Positions 8,901 through 17,684 of a stretch of DNA of 64,000 nt are shown one piece after another. The position numbers and the translations under genes are program-made. The DNA comes from Lachnospiraceae bacterium (GTDB taxonomy: Bacteria; Bacillota; Clostridia; Lachnospirales; Lachnospiraceae). Where the stretch lies: assembly GCA_024399135.1 (NCBI GenBank), contig JAKSHY010000014.1, positions 1 to 64,000 on the forward strand. The letters are read 5' to 3'. Position 1 is the stretch's first letter, and each line of letters starts with the position of its first letter. The notes beneath the pieces are model-generated. The model searched no databases. It was not told where the DNA came from and saw only the letters and a list, made by a program, of their open reading frames with translations.

Positions 8901-11018
8901 ATGTTTATACTGCGTTGCCTGTGGCCAATTGCGACCATACTCTTCCGCTACCTCATCTAAATTATACTCATAACGCATAACGCCAACTTTAGTTTTAACG
9001 CCTAGCGCACCCAAGAATTCATCTAAGTATCTGCCATCTTTCTTGCTTAAATAATTTCTATACTCTTCGACATCCACAAAATATATATTTGTTCCGCAGC
9101 CTTCGAAATATTTACGTAATTCTTCAGATGGCAAATACACCTCAGATGCCGAACAAGTAACTGAATCAATTCCATCCTCCGACTTTGCTAAAATGAAGCT
9201 TCTTTCTTCAATAGAATTAATAAGATCGTATGTATCTTCGTCTGCTTCCAACAGTTCAATGTAATATTGAAGAAAAGCTTTAAAATCAGACTTAGGATTC
9301 AACACTTCTTTCTTAAGAATTTTGTTAGTAATCTTGTCCTTAAGTTCAGGCTTCTTTATTCCTAATCTTTCAACAAGTTTTTTTACACTGTCATACTTAA
9401 GATACTCTGCATCAATTGTGTTGTATCCTTTACTATCTTCATCATCAATAAAAAGAATCGCATCGCCAACCTTATCATATGCCGCAACTGCTTTTCCCGA
9501 TTTGCTTATAAAAATAGGCGCAGTTTTACACTTATCTATTCTTCGATCTGTTTCTAATAGAAAATCATATAACTTTAGCAGCCATTCCTTAGACTGAGCA
9601 AGAATAAACTCCGGCGTAAGCATATCGATAATATTCAAATCCTGAACCGGTTTATTATCAATTATTCCTGTAATATATTCTGCTTTACCGTCTCTTGCTC
9701 GATAAAGAGTCTCATAGCCTTTAGTTGGAAGAATCCATTCAGCATTATCATTTTTGACAAGTGCTGAAAGCTGCTCGTTTGAAATCAAGTCTGAAATAAG
9801 TGACCAATATGCCATGTATGCATTTTCTGCATACACATAATCATCAAAACTTGGGAACATTGCCTCTTCACTAAATACCCTATTTATCTCTTTATAAAAG
9901 GGAAAAAGTGAAATATCATCACGTGGATTCTTAGGGATATATAGTGACTCATCTATAGGAATAAAACTTAATATCTCATCATCAATTATCTGTATGTCAT
10001 TTTCAATTCCTATATCCCTAAGATACACAAAACAATCTGCTGATAATTCTGCCAGCAGTTCTATCATTCTGATATTATGCTTATCTGTAGCCTTTATACC
10101 TTCTCGGCTGTCAGTAAGAAGAAATGGTGCGTTGATGATAAAGTTAAGATTTGTATCTTTCTTTGTAGGAAAGAAACAAAATGCATAGTAATCTGTATTC
10201 ATAAGCTTCCCTGCTTTATCTACAAAAAAGCCGCATGAATACCTATATTGTTCCTCTGTCTTTCTAGTGAACAGCCACATTCTATCAGACGAACCCTTTT
10301 TACCATTCACAAATTCCAATTTCTCAATTTTTGTATCATCAATTACACGTTCTTCTTTTACCTTTTTAATATATTCGCCAGTAACTTCCCCACACTTAAA
10401 TGTAATCTTTCTAAGATTCTTTAAAAACAGTGTCGGAAATACTAAATTTTGTAATTTATGGAGAATATCTTCAAAAGCTTCATCTGCTTTACGATCAGGA
10501 TGATCAAATGGAAAAACAAAAGCCGTTTCATTCTTTTTCCTCCCACTAAAATCATCCATTATTATTTCGGGCACAATAAAACGCTCTATTTTAAATGCAA
10601 TTTGAGGATCATATATATATGGAGTAGTTGTATATTGAAAAACAGCCTTAAACCCAACGCCAAACTTACCAATAGAAGCAGATGTTTTATTAGAATTGGC
10701 TATGGACGTAATGGCATTCAGATCTCCTAAATTTCCGTTTTTGGTATCTTCTTCTTCATTATCAAGGTCTGTAACCGTAAACAATCTTGTTCCATTATGA
10801 ATAAATACAAGTCTATCCTTGTATAATTCAAATCTAGCTTCATTTGCCCCAACATCATCTGCATTTTGGATTAATTCATAAATAAAATGAGCCTGATCAG
10901 AATATTTTTCTACTACACTTTTCTTGACACCCTTCATGGATGTTTTTTCAAGTACTGCTGCATTTTCAGTTCTGTCATCCGTTAGTTTTTTAAACAGTTC
11001 CTTTTCCTGCTGTGTCAT
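5994..11018 (-). CDS. Sacsin-type ATPase fused to UPF1-like SF1 helicase
   Basis: This is a 1,674-residue fusion. The N-terminus is a GHKL/sacsin-like ATPase: YELIQNADDVGA (47-58), VFIHNGTRLF, and GKFGVGFKAVF (about 118-128). A charged, low-complexity linker rich in E, K and D lies near residues 860-950. The C-terminal part is a UPF1/DNA2-like superfamily 1 helicase: FIFGPPGTGKTT (about 1126), YIVVDEASMIP (about 1248), GFQGDECDIV (about 1459) and NVAISRARDYLFVL. Near the end, VIHKSYGNGVVAEIDDGIVE resembles the small tudor-like domain at the end of UvrD-type helicases. The gene lies 14 bases after the RecD-like gene, so translation is probably coupled. A defence role is inferred from architecture and neighbours; no experiment is known to me. 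Confidence 0.85.
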   Translation of the reverse strand: MTQQEKELFKKLTDDRTENAAVLEKTSMKGVKKSVVEKYSDQAHFIYELIQNADDVGANEARFELYKDRLVFIHNGTRLFTVTDLDNEEEDTKNGNLGDLNAITSIANSNKTSASIGKFGVGFKAVFQYTTTPYIYDPQIAFKIERFIVPEIIMDDFSGRKKNETAFVFPFDHPDRKADEAFEDILHKLQNLVFPTLFLKNLRKITFKCGEVTGEYIKKVKEERVIDDTKIEKLEFVNGKKGSSDRMWLFTRKTEEQYRYSCGFFVDKAGKLMNTDYYAFCFFPTKKDTNLNFIINAPFLLTDSREGIKATDKHNIRMIELLAELSADCFVYLRDIGIENDIQIIDDEILSFIPIDESLYIPKNPRDDISLFPFYKEINRVFSEEAMFPSFDDYVYAENAYMAYWSLISDLISNEQLSALVKNDNAEWILPTKGYETLYRARDGKAEYITGIIDNKPVQDLNIIDMLTPEFILAQSKEWLLKLYDFLLETDRRIDKCKTAPIFISKSGKAVAAYDKVGDAILFIDDEDSKGYNTIDAEYLKYDSVKKLVERLGIKKPELKDKITNKILKKEVLNPKSDFKAFLQYYIELLEADEDTYDLINSIEERSFILAKSEDGIDSVTCSASEVYLPSEELRKYFEGCGTNIYFVDVEEYRNYLSKKDGRYLDEFLGALGVKTKVGVMRYEYNLDEVAEEYGRNWPQATQYKHWYDYMPDEMDRVLDRIIDNNDRELSMILWNQLVSIFATQTGYISRPIIGGVYDYFYFSDRYQSYEGFSVKWLRSKKWIFNRNEQLRSANEISIQDLGNGYDTFSPAAKKLLSFLRIQDEHPEYEELDDAVRQKVEAYDSLAGMGIFDLSPEKMEQLMLLLKEQSNSSSNSDKTDAVLPVEEESEEEKIIKDIQERVKKKKEKTTADDKTKDVPDKEQEPDDDEMTKASVNFTKKIEQAMQKCEDEVSRLAQEKEAHEKAESSEKYSYGWFSAMLQLEAMANGDDNANSREVSICFSAVEKEQGTNRTLILKHPDKNIPQVMEELVDIPLDLTFFDGQTKRLIIEVANVQSYTLRVKVKQDDFLFYGDFESITQAKIVAQSPTFLTRELQKEFARFGHDPYNFDDSYDMQENLCENIQFIFGPPGTGKTTYLAKETLIPLIKKEKKAKIIVLTPTNKAADVLVSRIMQIMGDDTSYEDWLIRYGVTGDEDIEKSKVFHGKDFEIEDYKKCVIVTTMARFPYDYFIDSTGKFNNLHGINWDYIVVDEASMIPLVQMVYALYLKTPKKFILAGDPFQIEPTTAVSEWKSENIYKLVHLEEFSEDADTVPHKYEIKLLTKQYRSIESIGEVFSQLTYGGVLEHARENEDARPLNIERFLNYEHLNIIKFPVSKFESIYRAKRLKLSSYQVYSALFTYEFTEYLSKSLARSNPSSETFRIGVIAPYGAQAGLIDKLVMAADIPENIEVNCGTIHGFQGDECDIVIALFNPPPHISTNKEMFLNRQNIINVAISRARDYLFVLSPDDETENVENLWLINRLTRIIEKDFHSEQSAKDLEELLFDNRDYLEENAFSTGHQIVNVYGLPEKRYEIRSEDSALDVQVHGKVYYAPFVVADEEDRPLTLEELKELVLGKSVIHKSYGNGVVAEIDDGIVEIDFAGKPHKFQFPSVFTGFVRAEDEEIQQRILQTIETM

Positions 11019-11032
11019 ACATCTGTCTCCAT

Positions 11033-14000
11033 TTACAATAAATAGTCATCAATCTTTTGCTGAATAATCTGAGAATCAATTCCACCATCAAGAGAATCCA
11101 TTGTCACAATAAGGTTACCGTTATCTTCGGAAAAACCATTAGCCTCATAAATTCTTCTTTTCTCTTCCCACGCTGCTTTATATTCCGCATTTCCTAGCAT
11201 TCCTAAGTGTTCCCAGATTATATATGATCCGCTTGCAGCATCCTTAAACGTAAAATCAGGTAACTTATAAGTATCTCCCAATGGAAGTCTTTCTTCATAT
11301 AAGAAATCATCTATACCATTATCACAAAGCATATTTGCAATAATTACTTCGGATTTTGAACGAACCATTATTCCGTTCTTTGTCTTATGAATAAGATTTT
11401 CCTCAAAATATTTCTGATTAACTTCGACGATTTTAGGAGCCTCAAATAAATCTGTATATCGCTGTGCAATATCCGAATATTCCATACTTGAATATCTTTT
11501 TAAGTTATATGCTTCCTGATCATATAGAATTATTAATTGATCCTTCTGTCTTGTTAATGCTGTATAAAGCAACTCTTTCGACATAAGAAAACACTTATCA
11601 CTAAGCACAACTATAACAGCAGTAAACTGACTTCCTTGCGACTTATGAACAGTAAGTGCATACGCTAATTCCAGAGGATCTGTTCCTTCATCTCCAAAAT
11701 CATCTCTCTCGTTATAACTGTATAAATATCCTATTTGTGAGGCATATTCCACCTTTAAGTATTTATCTTGTCCCCATCCACCTGATGCAATTCCAATCTC
11801 ACCATTTGCAACATAATTATCTGCATCATCAGTTGGCCAAGCATCACGTTTTTGGTTAACAACATTTATCACTTTATCTCCGTATACAATCCCTTCTGCA
11901 CCTATTCTCTTAGGCACTTTTCCAGATTCAGATGCTGCAAGTTCTATAGAATCCTTTCTATACTTATCATGGATAAAATGATTCATATGCAACACACCAT
12001 GAGAGTCATTTTTTACAGGAGATAATATTTGCCAACTCTCTGCCTTTGAACCACATCCCTCGTATGAGCCTTTAGTATAATTATAGAAAGTAAGTCCATC
12101 ATACTGATTGCCATGTTGAGGTTTCCCTCCAAAACTTCTACTAAAGCCATCAACATCATCAATATCCGTCATCCCCGTTACATTTTTTATTTGTTCACAC
12201 AAAAGGGATTCCAGCTCTTCTTTATCATTCCACTGTTTGAATATTATTTTTCCGTCAGGTGTTCCAGCCTGAATCTCAGCAAAAATATTCTCATCTCTAT
12301 CTTCACCATCATCAGTATACCAACGAGCCAATCTCACATCACTTCTAACCTTATTGGTTGTAGCATCAGGCAGCTGTCTATTTGTTACTGTCAATTTGGC
12401 AAAGTTTTTCCCCACCATCGGGAATGTACCAATCTTATCTAAGGTCTTTATGTATCGAACCATATCTACAAATGGTCTTCCTGCTCCAATTGGAGGAAGC
12501 TGATTATAATCTCCAACAAAAATTATTCTCTCTGCATCAGCAACCGCATCTAACAGTGCACCAAACATATCCTCTGTTAACATAGAAGATTCATCAATTA
12601 TTACAGTTTTAGGAACAGCCGCACCTTTAGATTTATGTCGTTCTGCTGGTGTTAAAATTTTATAAGAACCTGTGTCAGTATTATATCTTCCTGATAACAG
12701 TAAAAACTGGGCAATTGTCTTAGCTTTGAATTCAACCTTACCACGAAGACCTAAGCTCATACGCACTCTTGCTTTTCCAGTTGGCGCAAGAAGTAAAATC
12801 CCTCCGTTTTGTATAGCTGGCTCCTTACAGAGTATTTCGAGCACAGTTGTTTTTCCAGTTCCTGCTCCACCAATTAAAACTGATAGCCTTGCTTCTGCTA
12901 ATACCTTAAGCGTTGCCGCTTTTTCAATTCTTGCATTTTTCTCGGTTTCTTCATTAGGGTTTCTGAGGAATTTGTCACATTCCTCATTTACTCTTTCAAG
13001 CCAATCAACTTCTATCTTGTGCCTGTTAGGACTCTGTACTCTCTTTTTGATTTGATTTGAAATAAGATGATCAATCTTTTTATATCTAATTAACTTGTAA
13101 TAATCCTTATCAAATGCATCCTTTTTAATTTCTATCTCATCTGCAAAGAATTCGTTCATTCCTGCCATCATATCACTTGTTATTGGACAACCTGGCTCAA
13201 TCGTCAATCCCGAAATAGCAAGTATCATATTTTTTACAGGCATCAATGTACTGCCCTCATTTGCAGCCTGCTCAAGCATAGCAACAGCAAGTGCTCTAAC
13301 TCTCCTTCTATCAATCGAAGAATTCATAGCACTTGGTTTATCTATTGGATATTTCTTAGCTACAAATTCAGGCGGATAGAAAGCCAAATCGACCTTTTTA
13401 ATAGATATCCTATATAGTTCAGCTTTTTCTCTCGTTTTTTCATACAATAAATATGGATTATCAATGATATCCTTATCTGAAAATGATATTCCTAACGCAT
13501 CTCTATTTTCGTTTAAAAATATCGCTTTAGCCTGGTCAATACTTACATTGATTCTAGACAACAGTCGCATAAAATGCTTTCTCTCACTGCTAAGGCTTTT
13601 CCAAGTCTCGCGTATAACATCATTTATTTGAGAAGCACATATGTCAGAAAGATACTCCTTTGGTTTGCAAATGGCTTCATCCAAAACAACCCAAATATCT
13701 CTTTCTTTACTTTTTTCTTTAAGTTCTCTAGCAACCACAGGACCTGAAGGTATTCCAAAAGCAGAAAGAATCGGACCTAATCCAGGGAAAGCACCTCTAT
13801 CTTCCCATACATTACTCAACTGCACGTTTAGCCAGGCTATTATAGAATCCCAATCACCCTTAATCTTGCACTGCTTATATACTTCAACCGCTTTAAGGCA
13901 TTGTAGAATAACATCAATTACAGCATCATGACTTAACTGCTCCGAAGCATATGAAAATTCTTCAAAATAATCGTCTGAAGCAAATACAACACCTCTAGTA

Positions 14001-14773
14001 ATATCAAATAAATTGTCATTTGATGCATACTCCATAAGCTCGTTATATGGTAAAAGGAATCCATCTTTCATATTATCTCGAATAGAATGTTTTACCATGT
14101 TCTCCCATGCAAAAGATGTCATTCCATTTGCATTTGACATTTCATACTGGATTGGTGCATTAACTTTCTGAATGTGACCAATACCAACAACAACACGTCT
14201 TGCATCTTCAACAAATGGCACTTGTTTTGCATAAAAAATACAGAGGGATTCATTCGGAACTGCACCCTCAAAGAAAGCATCAAATACTGCCTTTTGATTT
14301 CTACCATCCTGAACCCAAGTTTTGTTCTTCATCTCTGGCTCATATTCAGTATGAAATTCAAATCCATTTTCTGCTGCAAGATCCTCAATATACTTATATT
14401 GCTTATTTCCAATATATCTCTGACGCATAACCCATCTAAATGGTCGAGCAGGATATGAATAAGCTGGTATTGTTTCTGTAAGTGGCAGTAAATGCTTATG
14501 ATTTTCACTCCATGTAGAATAAGGATGTGTTACATTAACTGAAATCTCATCATCCGACATGAAAGCGCCACCCTCACGAATACAAGGTATTTTATTAATA
14601 CAATCCAAACGACAAAGCTTACACGATGCTTGCTCAGTTTCCAATTGTTCATCTCTATTTTGATTGATACCTTTTAACCTCATGCAAGCATAATTATTGT
14701 CTGGATTATCACATACTGCTCCATTCCAGCCATTATCATGCCAAGGAACTCTAAAAGAATAATGCTGTGCCAT
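11033..14773 (-). CDS. RecD-like helicase with Cys-rich N-terminus and C-terminal nuclease-like domain
   Basis: The 1,246 residues begin with HYSFRVPWHDNGWNGAVC and a cysteine cluster (including CKLCRLDCINKIPC, about 51-64), likely metal-binding. A middle region resembles the helical N-terminal part of RecD2-type helicases (FPGLGPILSAFGI). The helicase core has GGAGTGKTT (about 633), VIIDESSM (about 725) and ALTVHKSQGSQFT (about 1043), as in RecD/UvrD C-terminal-fold enzymes. The end looks like a PD-(D/E)XK-type nuclease: VRSKSEVIIANML, KLPDFTF, and IIWEHLGMLG. A GGAGG site precedes the ATG. It is the second gene after the HTH regulator and starts the large part of the cassette. Likely function is DNA unwinding and cleavage in defence (inference). 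Confidence 0.85.
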   Translation of the reverse strand: MAQHYSFRVPWHDNGWNGAVCDNPDNNYACMRLKGINQNRDEQLETEQASCKLCRLDCINKIPCIREGGAFMSDDEISVNVTHPYSTWSENHKHLLPLTETIPAYSYPARPFRWVMRQRYIGNKQYKYIEDLAAENGFEFHTEYEPEMKNKTWVQDGRNQKAVFDAFFEGAVPNESLCIFYAKQVPFVEDARRVVVGIGHIQKVNAPIQYEMSNANGMTSFAWENMVKHSIRDNMKDGFLLPYNELMEYASNDNLFDITRGVVFASDDYFEEFSYASEQLSHDAVIDVILQCLKAVEVYKQCKIKGDWDSIIAWLNVQLSNVWEDRGAFPGLGPILSAFGIPSGPVVARELKEKSKERDIWVVLDEAICKPKEYLSDICASQINDVIRETWKSLSSERKHFMRLLSRINVSIDQAKAIFLNENRDALGISFSDKDIIDNPYLLYEKTREKAELYRISIKKVDLAFYPPEFVAKKYPIDKPSAMNSSIDRRRVRALAVAMLEQAANEGSTLMPVKNMILAISGLTIEPGCPITSDMMAGMNEFFADEIEIKKDAFDKDYYKLIRYKKIDHLISNQIKKRVQSPNRHKIEVDWLERVNEECDKFLRNPNEETEKNARIEKAATLKVLAEARLSVLIGGAGTGKTTVLEILCKEPAIQNGGILLLAPTGKARVRMSLGLRGKVEFKAKTIAQFLLLSGRYNTDTGSYKILTPAERHKSKGAAVPKTVIIDESSMLTEDMFGALLDAVADAERIIFVGDYNQLPPIGAGRPFVDMVRYIKTLDKIGTFPMVGKNFAKLTVTNRQLPDATTNKVRSDVRLARWYTDDGEDRDENIFAEIQAGTPDGKIIFKQWNDKEELESLLCEQIKNVTGMTDIDDVDGFSRSFGGKPQHGNQYDGLTFYNYTKGSYEGCGSKAESWQILSPVKNDSHGVLHMNHFIHDKYRKDSIELAASESGKVPKRIGAEGIVYGDKVINVVNQKRDAWPTDDADNYVANGEIGIASGGWGQDKYLKVEYASQIGYLYSYNERDDFGDEGTDPLELAYALTVHKSQGSQFTAVIVVLSDKCFLMSKELLYTALTRQKDQLIILYDQEAYNLKRYSSMEYSDIAQRYTDLFEAPKIVEVNQKYFEENLIHKTKNGIMVRSKSEVIIANMLCDNGIDDFLYEERLPLGDTYKLPDFTFKDAASGSYIIWEHLGMLGNAEYKAAWEEKRRIYEANGFSEDNGNLIVTMDSLDGGIDSQIIQQKIDDYLL

Positions 14774-14873
14774 ACAGCTACCTCCGATACACGCAAATGA
14801 TTGTTTTCTGCTTTTTCACTCTAGTATCCCATTTATCCCTCTTTCTATTTTTACCAAATTAGTAGTCCAATTA

Positions 14874-15059
14874 TCAGGACTTAATGTATTTCCCTGATTT
14901 AATTCGGGCATCATCAGGCTTCTGAGCATCTTTGGGAATTGCCCATTCACGTCCAAACTTAACTACGCCAGGAACTCTTCCACTAGCACATATTTCTTGC
15001 ATTCTTCTAATAGAAAGTCCCCATTTTTCTGATGCTTCTTTTATAGTCATGTAATCCAT
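14874..15059 (-). CDS. Small helix-turn-helix (excisionase/MerR-like) DNA-binding protein
   Basis: This 61-residue protein reads MDYMTIKEASEKWGLSIRRM followed by GREWAIPKDAQKP. It is the winged-helix form found in excisionases and small MerR-like regulators. An AGGAG site lies 5 bases before the ATG. It is the first gene of the helicase cassette, 100 bases ahead of the RecD-like gene. The palindrome filling its promoter spacer makes autorepression and cassette control the most likely job. No integrase is seen nearby, so an excisionase role is less likely. Confidence 0.8.
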   Translation of the reverse strand: MDYMTIKEASEKWGLSIRRMQEICASGRVPGVVKFGREWAIPKDAQKPDDARIKSGKYIKS

Positions 15060-15096
15060 TTTTTACTCCTGTAAATGCTTAGAATACTACAGCATT

Positions 15097-15125
15097 ATTA
15101 TACGCGTTTTAACGCGTATTATCAA
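15097..15125 (-). promoter_or_regulatory. Strong promoter with operator palindrome for the helicase cassette
   Basis: On the minus strand TTGATA (15120-15125) and TATAAT (15097-15102) are exactly 17 bases apart. Almost the whole spacer is the palindrome ATACGCGT-TTTA-ACGCGTAT (15100-15119, plus-strand reading). A repressor bound there would block RNA polymerase directly. A second inverted repeat, AATGCT/AGCATT (15074-15079 and 15091-15096), overlaps the start region. Confidence 0.75.
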
Positions 15126-15176
15126 TAAATATCTTTCGGCGCACTGCCTATACTTGCTCGCGTACCAAAATATAAA

Positions 15177-15224
15177 AAGAACCTTTCGGCAGACAACTTG
15201 TATATCTCTGCCAAAAGGTCCTAC
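15177..15224 (-). terminator. Terminator after rlmD
   Basis: Reading leftwards, GGACCTTTTGGCAGA pairs with TCTGCCGAAAGGTTC across a 14-base loop and is followed by TTTTTATATTTT. It separates the core operon from the helicase cassette. Confidence 0.75.
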
Positions 15225-15317
15225 ACCTCAAGTACATTTATTGTAATTATTCTCTTATGCACATTTTATTTCCGCATTTTTAGTCGATATGTTTCTTTCA
15301 AAAATGCCTACAAAGCC

Positions 15318-15338
15318 CGTAAATACGCTATTTACGCG
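15318..15338. repeat. 19-bp palindrome covering the rlmD stop codon
   Basis: CGTAAATA-CGC-TATTTACG (15318-15336) is a perfect inverted repeat that includes the last codons and the stop of rlmD. A related but imperfect sequence occurs at 921-936 at the other end of the accessory block. Confidence 0.6.
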
Positions 15339-16695
15339 ATAGTAAGCAGACAGTCTCTACATGCCCCGTATGTGGGAACATATCAACAGCCTTAACCCTC
15401 TTGAGTTCATATCCTTTTTCACACAGATACTTTAAGTCCCTTGCCAATGTTGCTGAATCACAGCTTACATACACTATTATCTTTGGAGAAGCACCTACCA
15501 CTACCTCCAAAGCTTTTTCATCAATCCCCTTTCTTGGAGGATCCATAACAATCACATCCGCACTAATGGATGATGAATTAGCTGGCAGATATTCTTCTAT
15601 GGCTGCCGAGATAAACTCTGAATTTTCTATACCATTTCGAACTGCATTTTTCCTGGCATCCTCAATAGCCTGTGGTACTATTTCGATTCCATGAACCATT
15701 TTCGCCATGGATGCCATAGAAAGAGTTATAGTGCCTATACCACAGCATAAATCCCAGACTTCTTCCTCACCCTTAAGCCCTGCATAGTCAATAGCTGTCT
15801 GATACAGTCTCTCAACCTGTACAGGATTAACCTGATAAAAAGATAAAGGAGATATTTCATAGGTTAATCCTAAAAGCTTATCCGTAATTGTATCTTTGCC
15901 CCAAATAGTTCTGTAATTGTCACCCATTATGACGTTAGTGTCATTTTCATTCGAGGACAAAGATATACTTTCAACTCCTTTTATCTTCTCCAATGAATCT
16001 ATCAGTTCCTGTTTCTTAGGAATATCTTTGGCATTAATAACAAGACACACCATGATTTCTTTCGTATAATAACCCTTTCTAATCAGTACATGCCTTATTA
16101 ATCCCTTATGTGATACTTCATCATATGGGGATATGTTATATTGATTCATCCAGCTAATTATTTCATTAATAATATCTTTGTTAACTTCATCTCCTAAAAG
16201 ACAATCCTCAACCGGAATTATGCTATGAGTTCTTCCTGCATAAAATCCTGAGATAATTTTTCCATCCTTTGACTTCCCAATTGGATACTGAGCCTTATTT
16301 CTGTATCTGAAAGAAGAACCCTCCATTCCAATAATTCCTTCGAACATTGAATCAATAGCTTCTTTACTAAAACCACCTATTCTTATCAGGTTATTTTTAA
16401 CCTTATTCTCTTTAAACTCAAGCTGCTTATCATAGGCCATTGCCTGAATCTGGCAACCACCGCATTGTCTCGCCACTGGACATTCAGGTTCTACTCTGTA
16501 AGACGATTCAGCTAAAAGCTTTTCCAGTCTGGCATACCCATAATTCTTCTTAACTTTAGTTACTCTTATAGTCGCCTCGTCTCCAATTATTGCGTCCTTA
16601 ACGAAAAAGGTGAAGCCATCGACCTTGCCGATGCCTTCGCCTTCATTAGTCATATCTGTAATTTTTACATTTAATAATTCATTCTTTTTAAACAT
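15328..16695 (-). CDS. rlmD: 23S rRNA (uracil-5-)-methyltransferase, RlmD/RumA type
   Basis: The protein (455 residues) has an N-terminal TRAM domain (VKITDMTNEGEGIGKVDG), an iron-sulfur cysteine set (CPVARQCGGCQIQ plus a later Cys), the SAM-binding DLCCGIGTITL, the DPPRKG motif, and the catalytic-cysteine strand VYVSCDSATLARDL. These mark RumA-family enzymes that methylate C5 of uracil in 23S rRNA (or in tRNA for some relatives, so the exact target base is not certain). It ends at GHVETVCLLSRK, without the tail seen as a loose fragment at 520-846. It starts 3 bases after the YhaM stop and is followed by a terminator. Confidence 0.9.
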   Translation of the reverse strand: MFKKNELLNVKITDMTNEGEGIGKVDGFTFFVKDAIIGDEATIRVTKVKKNYGYARLEKLLAESSYRVEPECPVARQCGGCQIQAMAYDKQLEFKENKVKNNLIRIGGFSKEAIDSMFEGIIGMEGSSFRYRNKAQYPIGKSKDGKIISGFYAGRTHSIIPVEDCLLGDEVNKDIINEIISWMNQYNISPYDEVSHKGLIRHVLIRKGYYTKEIMVCLVINAKDIPKKQELIDSLEKIKGVESISLSSNENDTNVIMGDNYRTIWGKDTITDKLLGLTYEISPLSFYQVNPVQVERLYQTAIDYAGLKGEEEVWDLCCGIGTITLSMASMAKMVHGIEIVPQAIEDARKNAVRNGIENSEFISAAIEEYLPANSSSISADVIVMDPPRKGIDEKALEVVVGASPKIIVYVSCDSATLARDLKYLCEKGYELKRVKAVDMFPHTGHVETVCLLSRK

Positions 16696-16698
16696 ATC

Positions 16699-17643
16699 CT
16701 ATTCCATTCTGGTAGCGATTACATTAGAATCAAGCATTTTCTTAAAGCCAAGCCATCCTGGTTTATTCTCTGCTTCCAACAATTCTGTGAATATCTGCAT
16801 CTTAGCATCAGTGTTATCCGCAAAATTTAATGCCACTGCCTCCATGATAGCTGGTTTCTTAGGAGATCCATATTCGAACTCTCCATGATGAGCCAGGATA
16901 CAATGCTTAAGCTCGTTGGCTATAACCTCTGGGAAACCTTCAATGGTATCTATTTTTCTTCCAACCATTTCAACACCCATAACAATATGACCTAAGAAAT
17001 TTCCAGAATCTGTATAATCATTTTCTGGATAAAGAGATATTTCTTTCGTCTTAGCTATATCATGACAAAGTGCTGATGTAATAAGTAAATCTCTGTTCAA
17101 TCCAACATACTGTGTACAGTAATAATCACATAACTTAGCTACTGCCAGAGTATGCTGAACCAGTCCTCCAATGAAACTATGGTGAACGGACTTAGCTGCA
17201 GAAGATTTCTTAAAAGCCTTAATGAATGCCTCATCTTCCTTAAATAACGCACAGAGCAGTTTATTTAAATATGGATTCTTAACAGAATCAACGAATCCTA
17301 ATATTTCAGAATACATATCTTCTATACTAAATGGAGAAACAGGAAGATAATTTGAAGGATCGTACTCACCCTCCATACATTTTCTTGCTCTTTTAACGCT
17401 AAGCTGCAGGGCACCATTAAATGAAACAATATCTCCCATTATTTCAACATAATCCTGCGCATCAAAATCATCAATTCCAGGGCTATTAGGATCCCATATT
17501 TTAGCATCCAAAGAACCTGTTTTATCCTGAATTATCACATTATCAAAAGGTTTTCCGTTCTTAGTAACTGAAGAGTTTCTCTGCTTAATTAAATAGATAT
17601 CAGATACTCTGTCACCTTCTTTTAATTCTTTAATATACTTCAT
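16699..17643 (-). CDS. yhaM: YhaM-type 3'-5' exoribonuclease (OB fold plus HD domain)
   Basis: The 314-residue protein opens with an OB-fold nucleic-acid-binding region (DKTGSLDAKIWDP) and continues as an HD-type metal phosphohydrolase: HHSFIGGLVQHTLAV, SALCHDIAKT, and KHCILAHHGEFEYGSPKKP. This two-domain order and length are those of YhaM/CBF1 family exoribonucleases, which trim RNA (and DNA) from the 3' end in low-GC Gram-positives. It lies in a leftward run TSCPD protein, HtrA-like, yhaM, rlmD, with only 3 bases before rlmD, suggesting co-transcription with RNA maintenance genes. Confidence 0.9.
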   Translation of the reverse strand: MKYIKELKEGDRVSDIYLIKQRNSSVTKNGKPFDNVIIQDKTGSLDAKIWDPNSPGIDDFDAQDYVEIMGDIVSFNGALQLSVKRARKCMEGEYDPSNYLPVSPFSIEDMYSEILGFVDSVKNPYLNKLLCALFKEDEAFIKAFKKSSAAKSVHHSFIGGLVQHTLAVAKLCDYYCTQYVGLNRDLLITSALCHDIAKTKEISLYPENDYTDSGNFLGHIVMGVEMVGRKIDTIEGFPEVIANELKHCILAHHGEFEYGSPKKPAIMEAVALNFADNTDAKMQIFTELLEAENKPGWLGFKKMLDSNVIATRME

Positions 17644-17684
17644 ATTCTTTCCTTCATTCTTAATTATTTCATGCCTTGCATTAC

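Noticed and set aside
14874-15059. Excisionase of an integrated element
   Set aside because: The HTH protein looks like small excisionases, but no integrase gene lies in the window and the operator-promoter design favours a transcription regulator.
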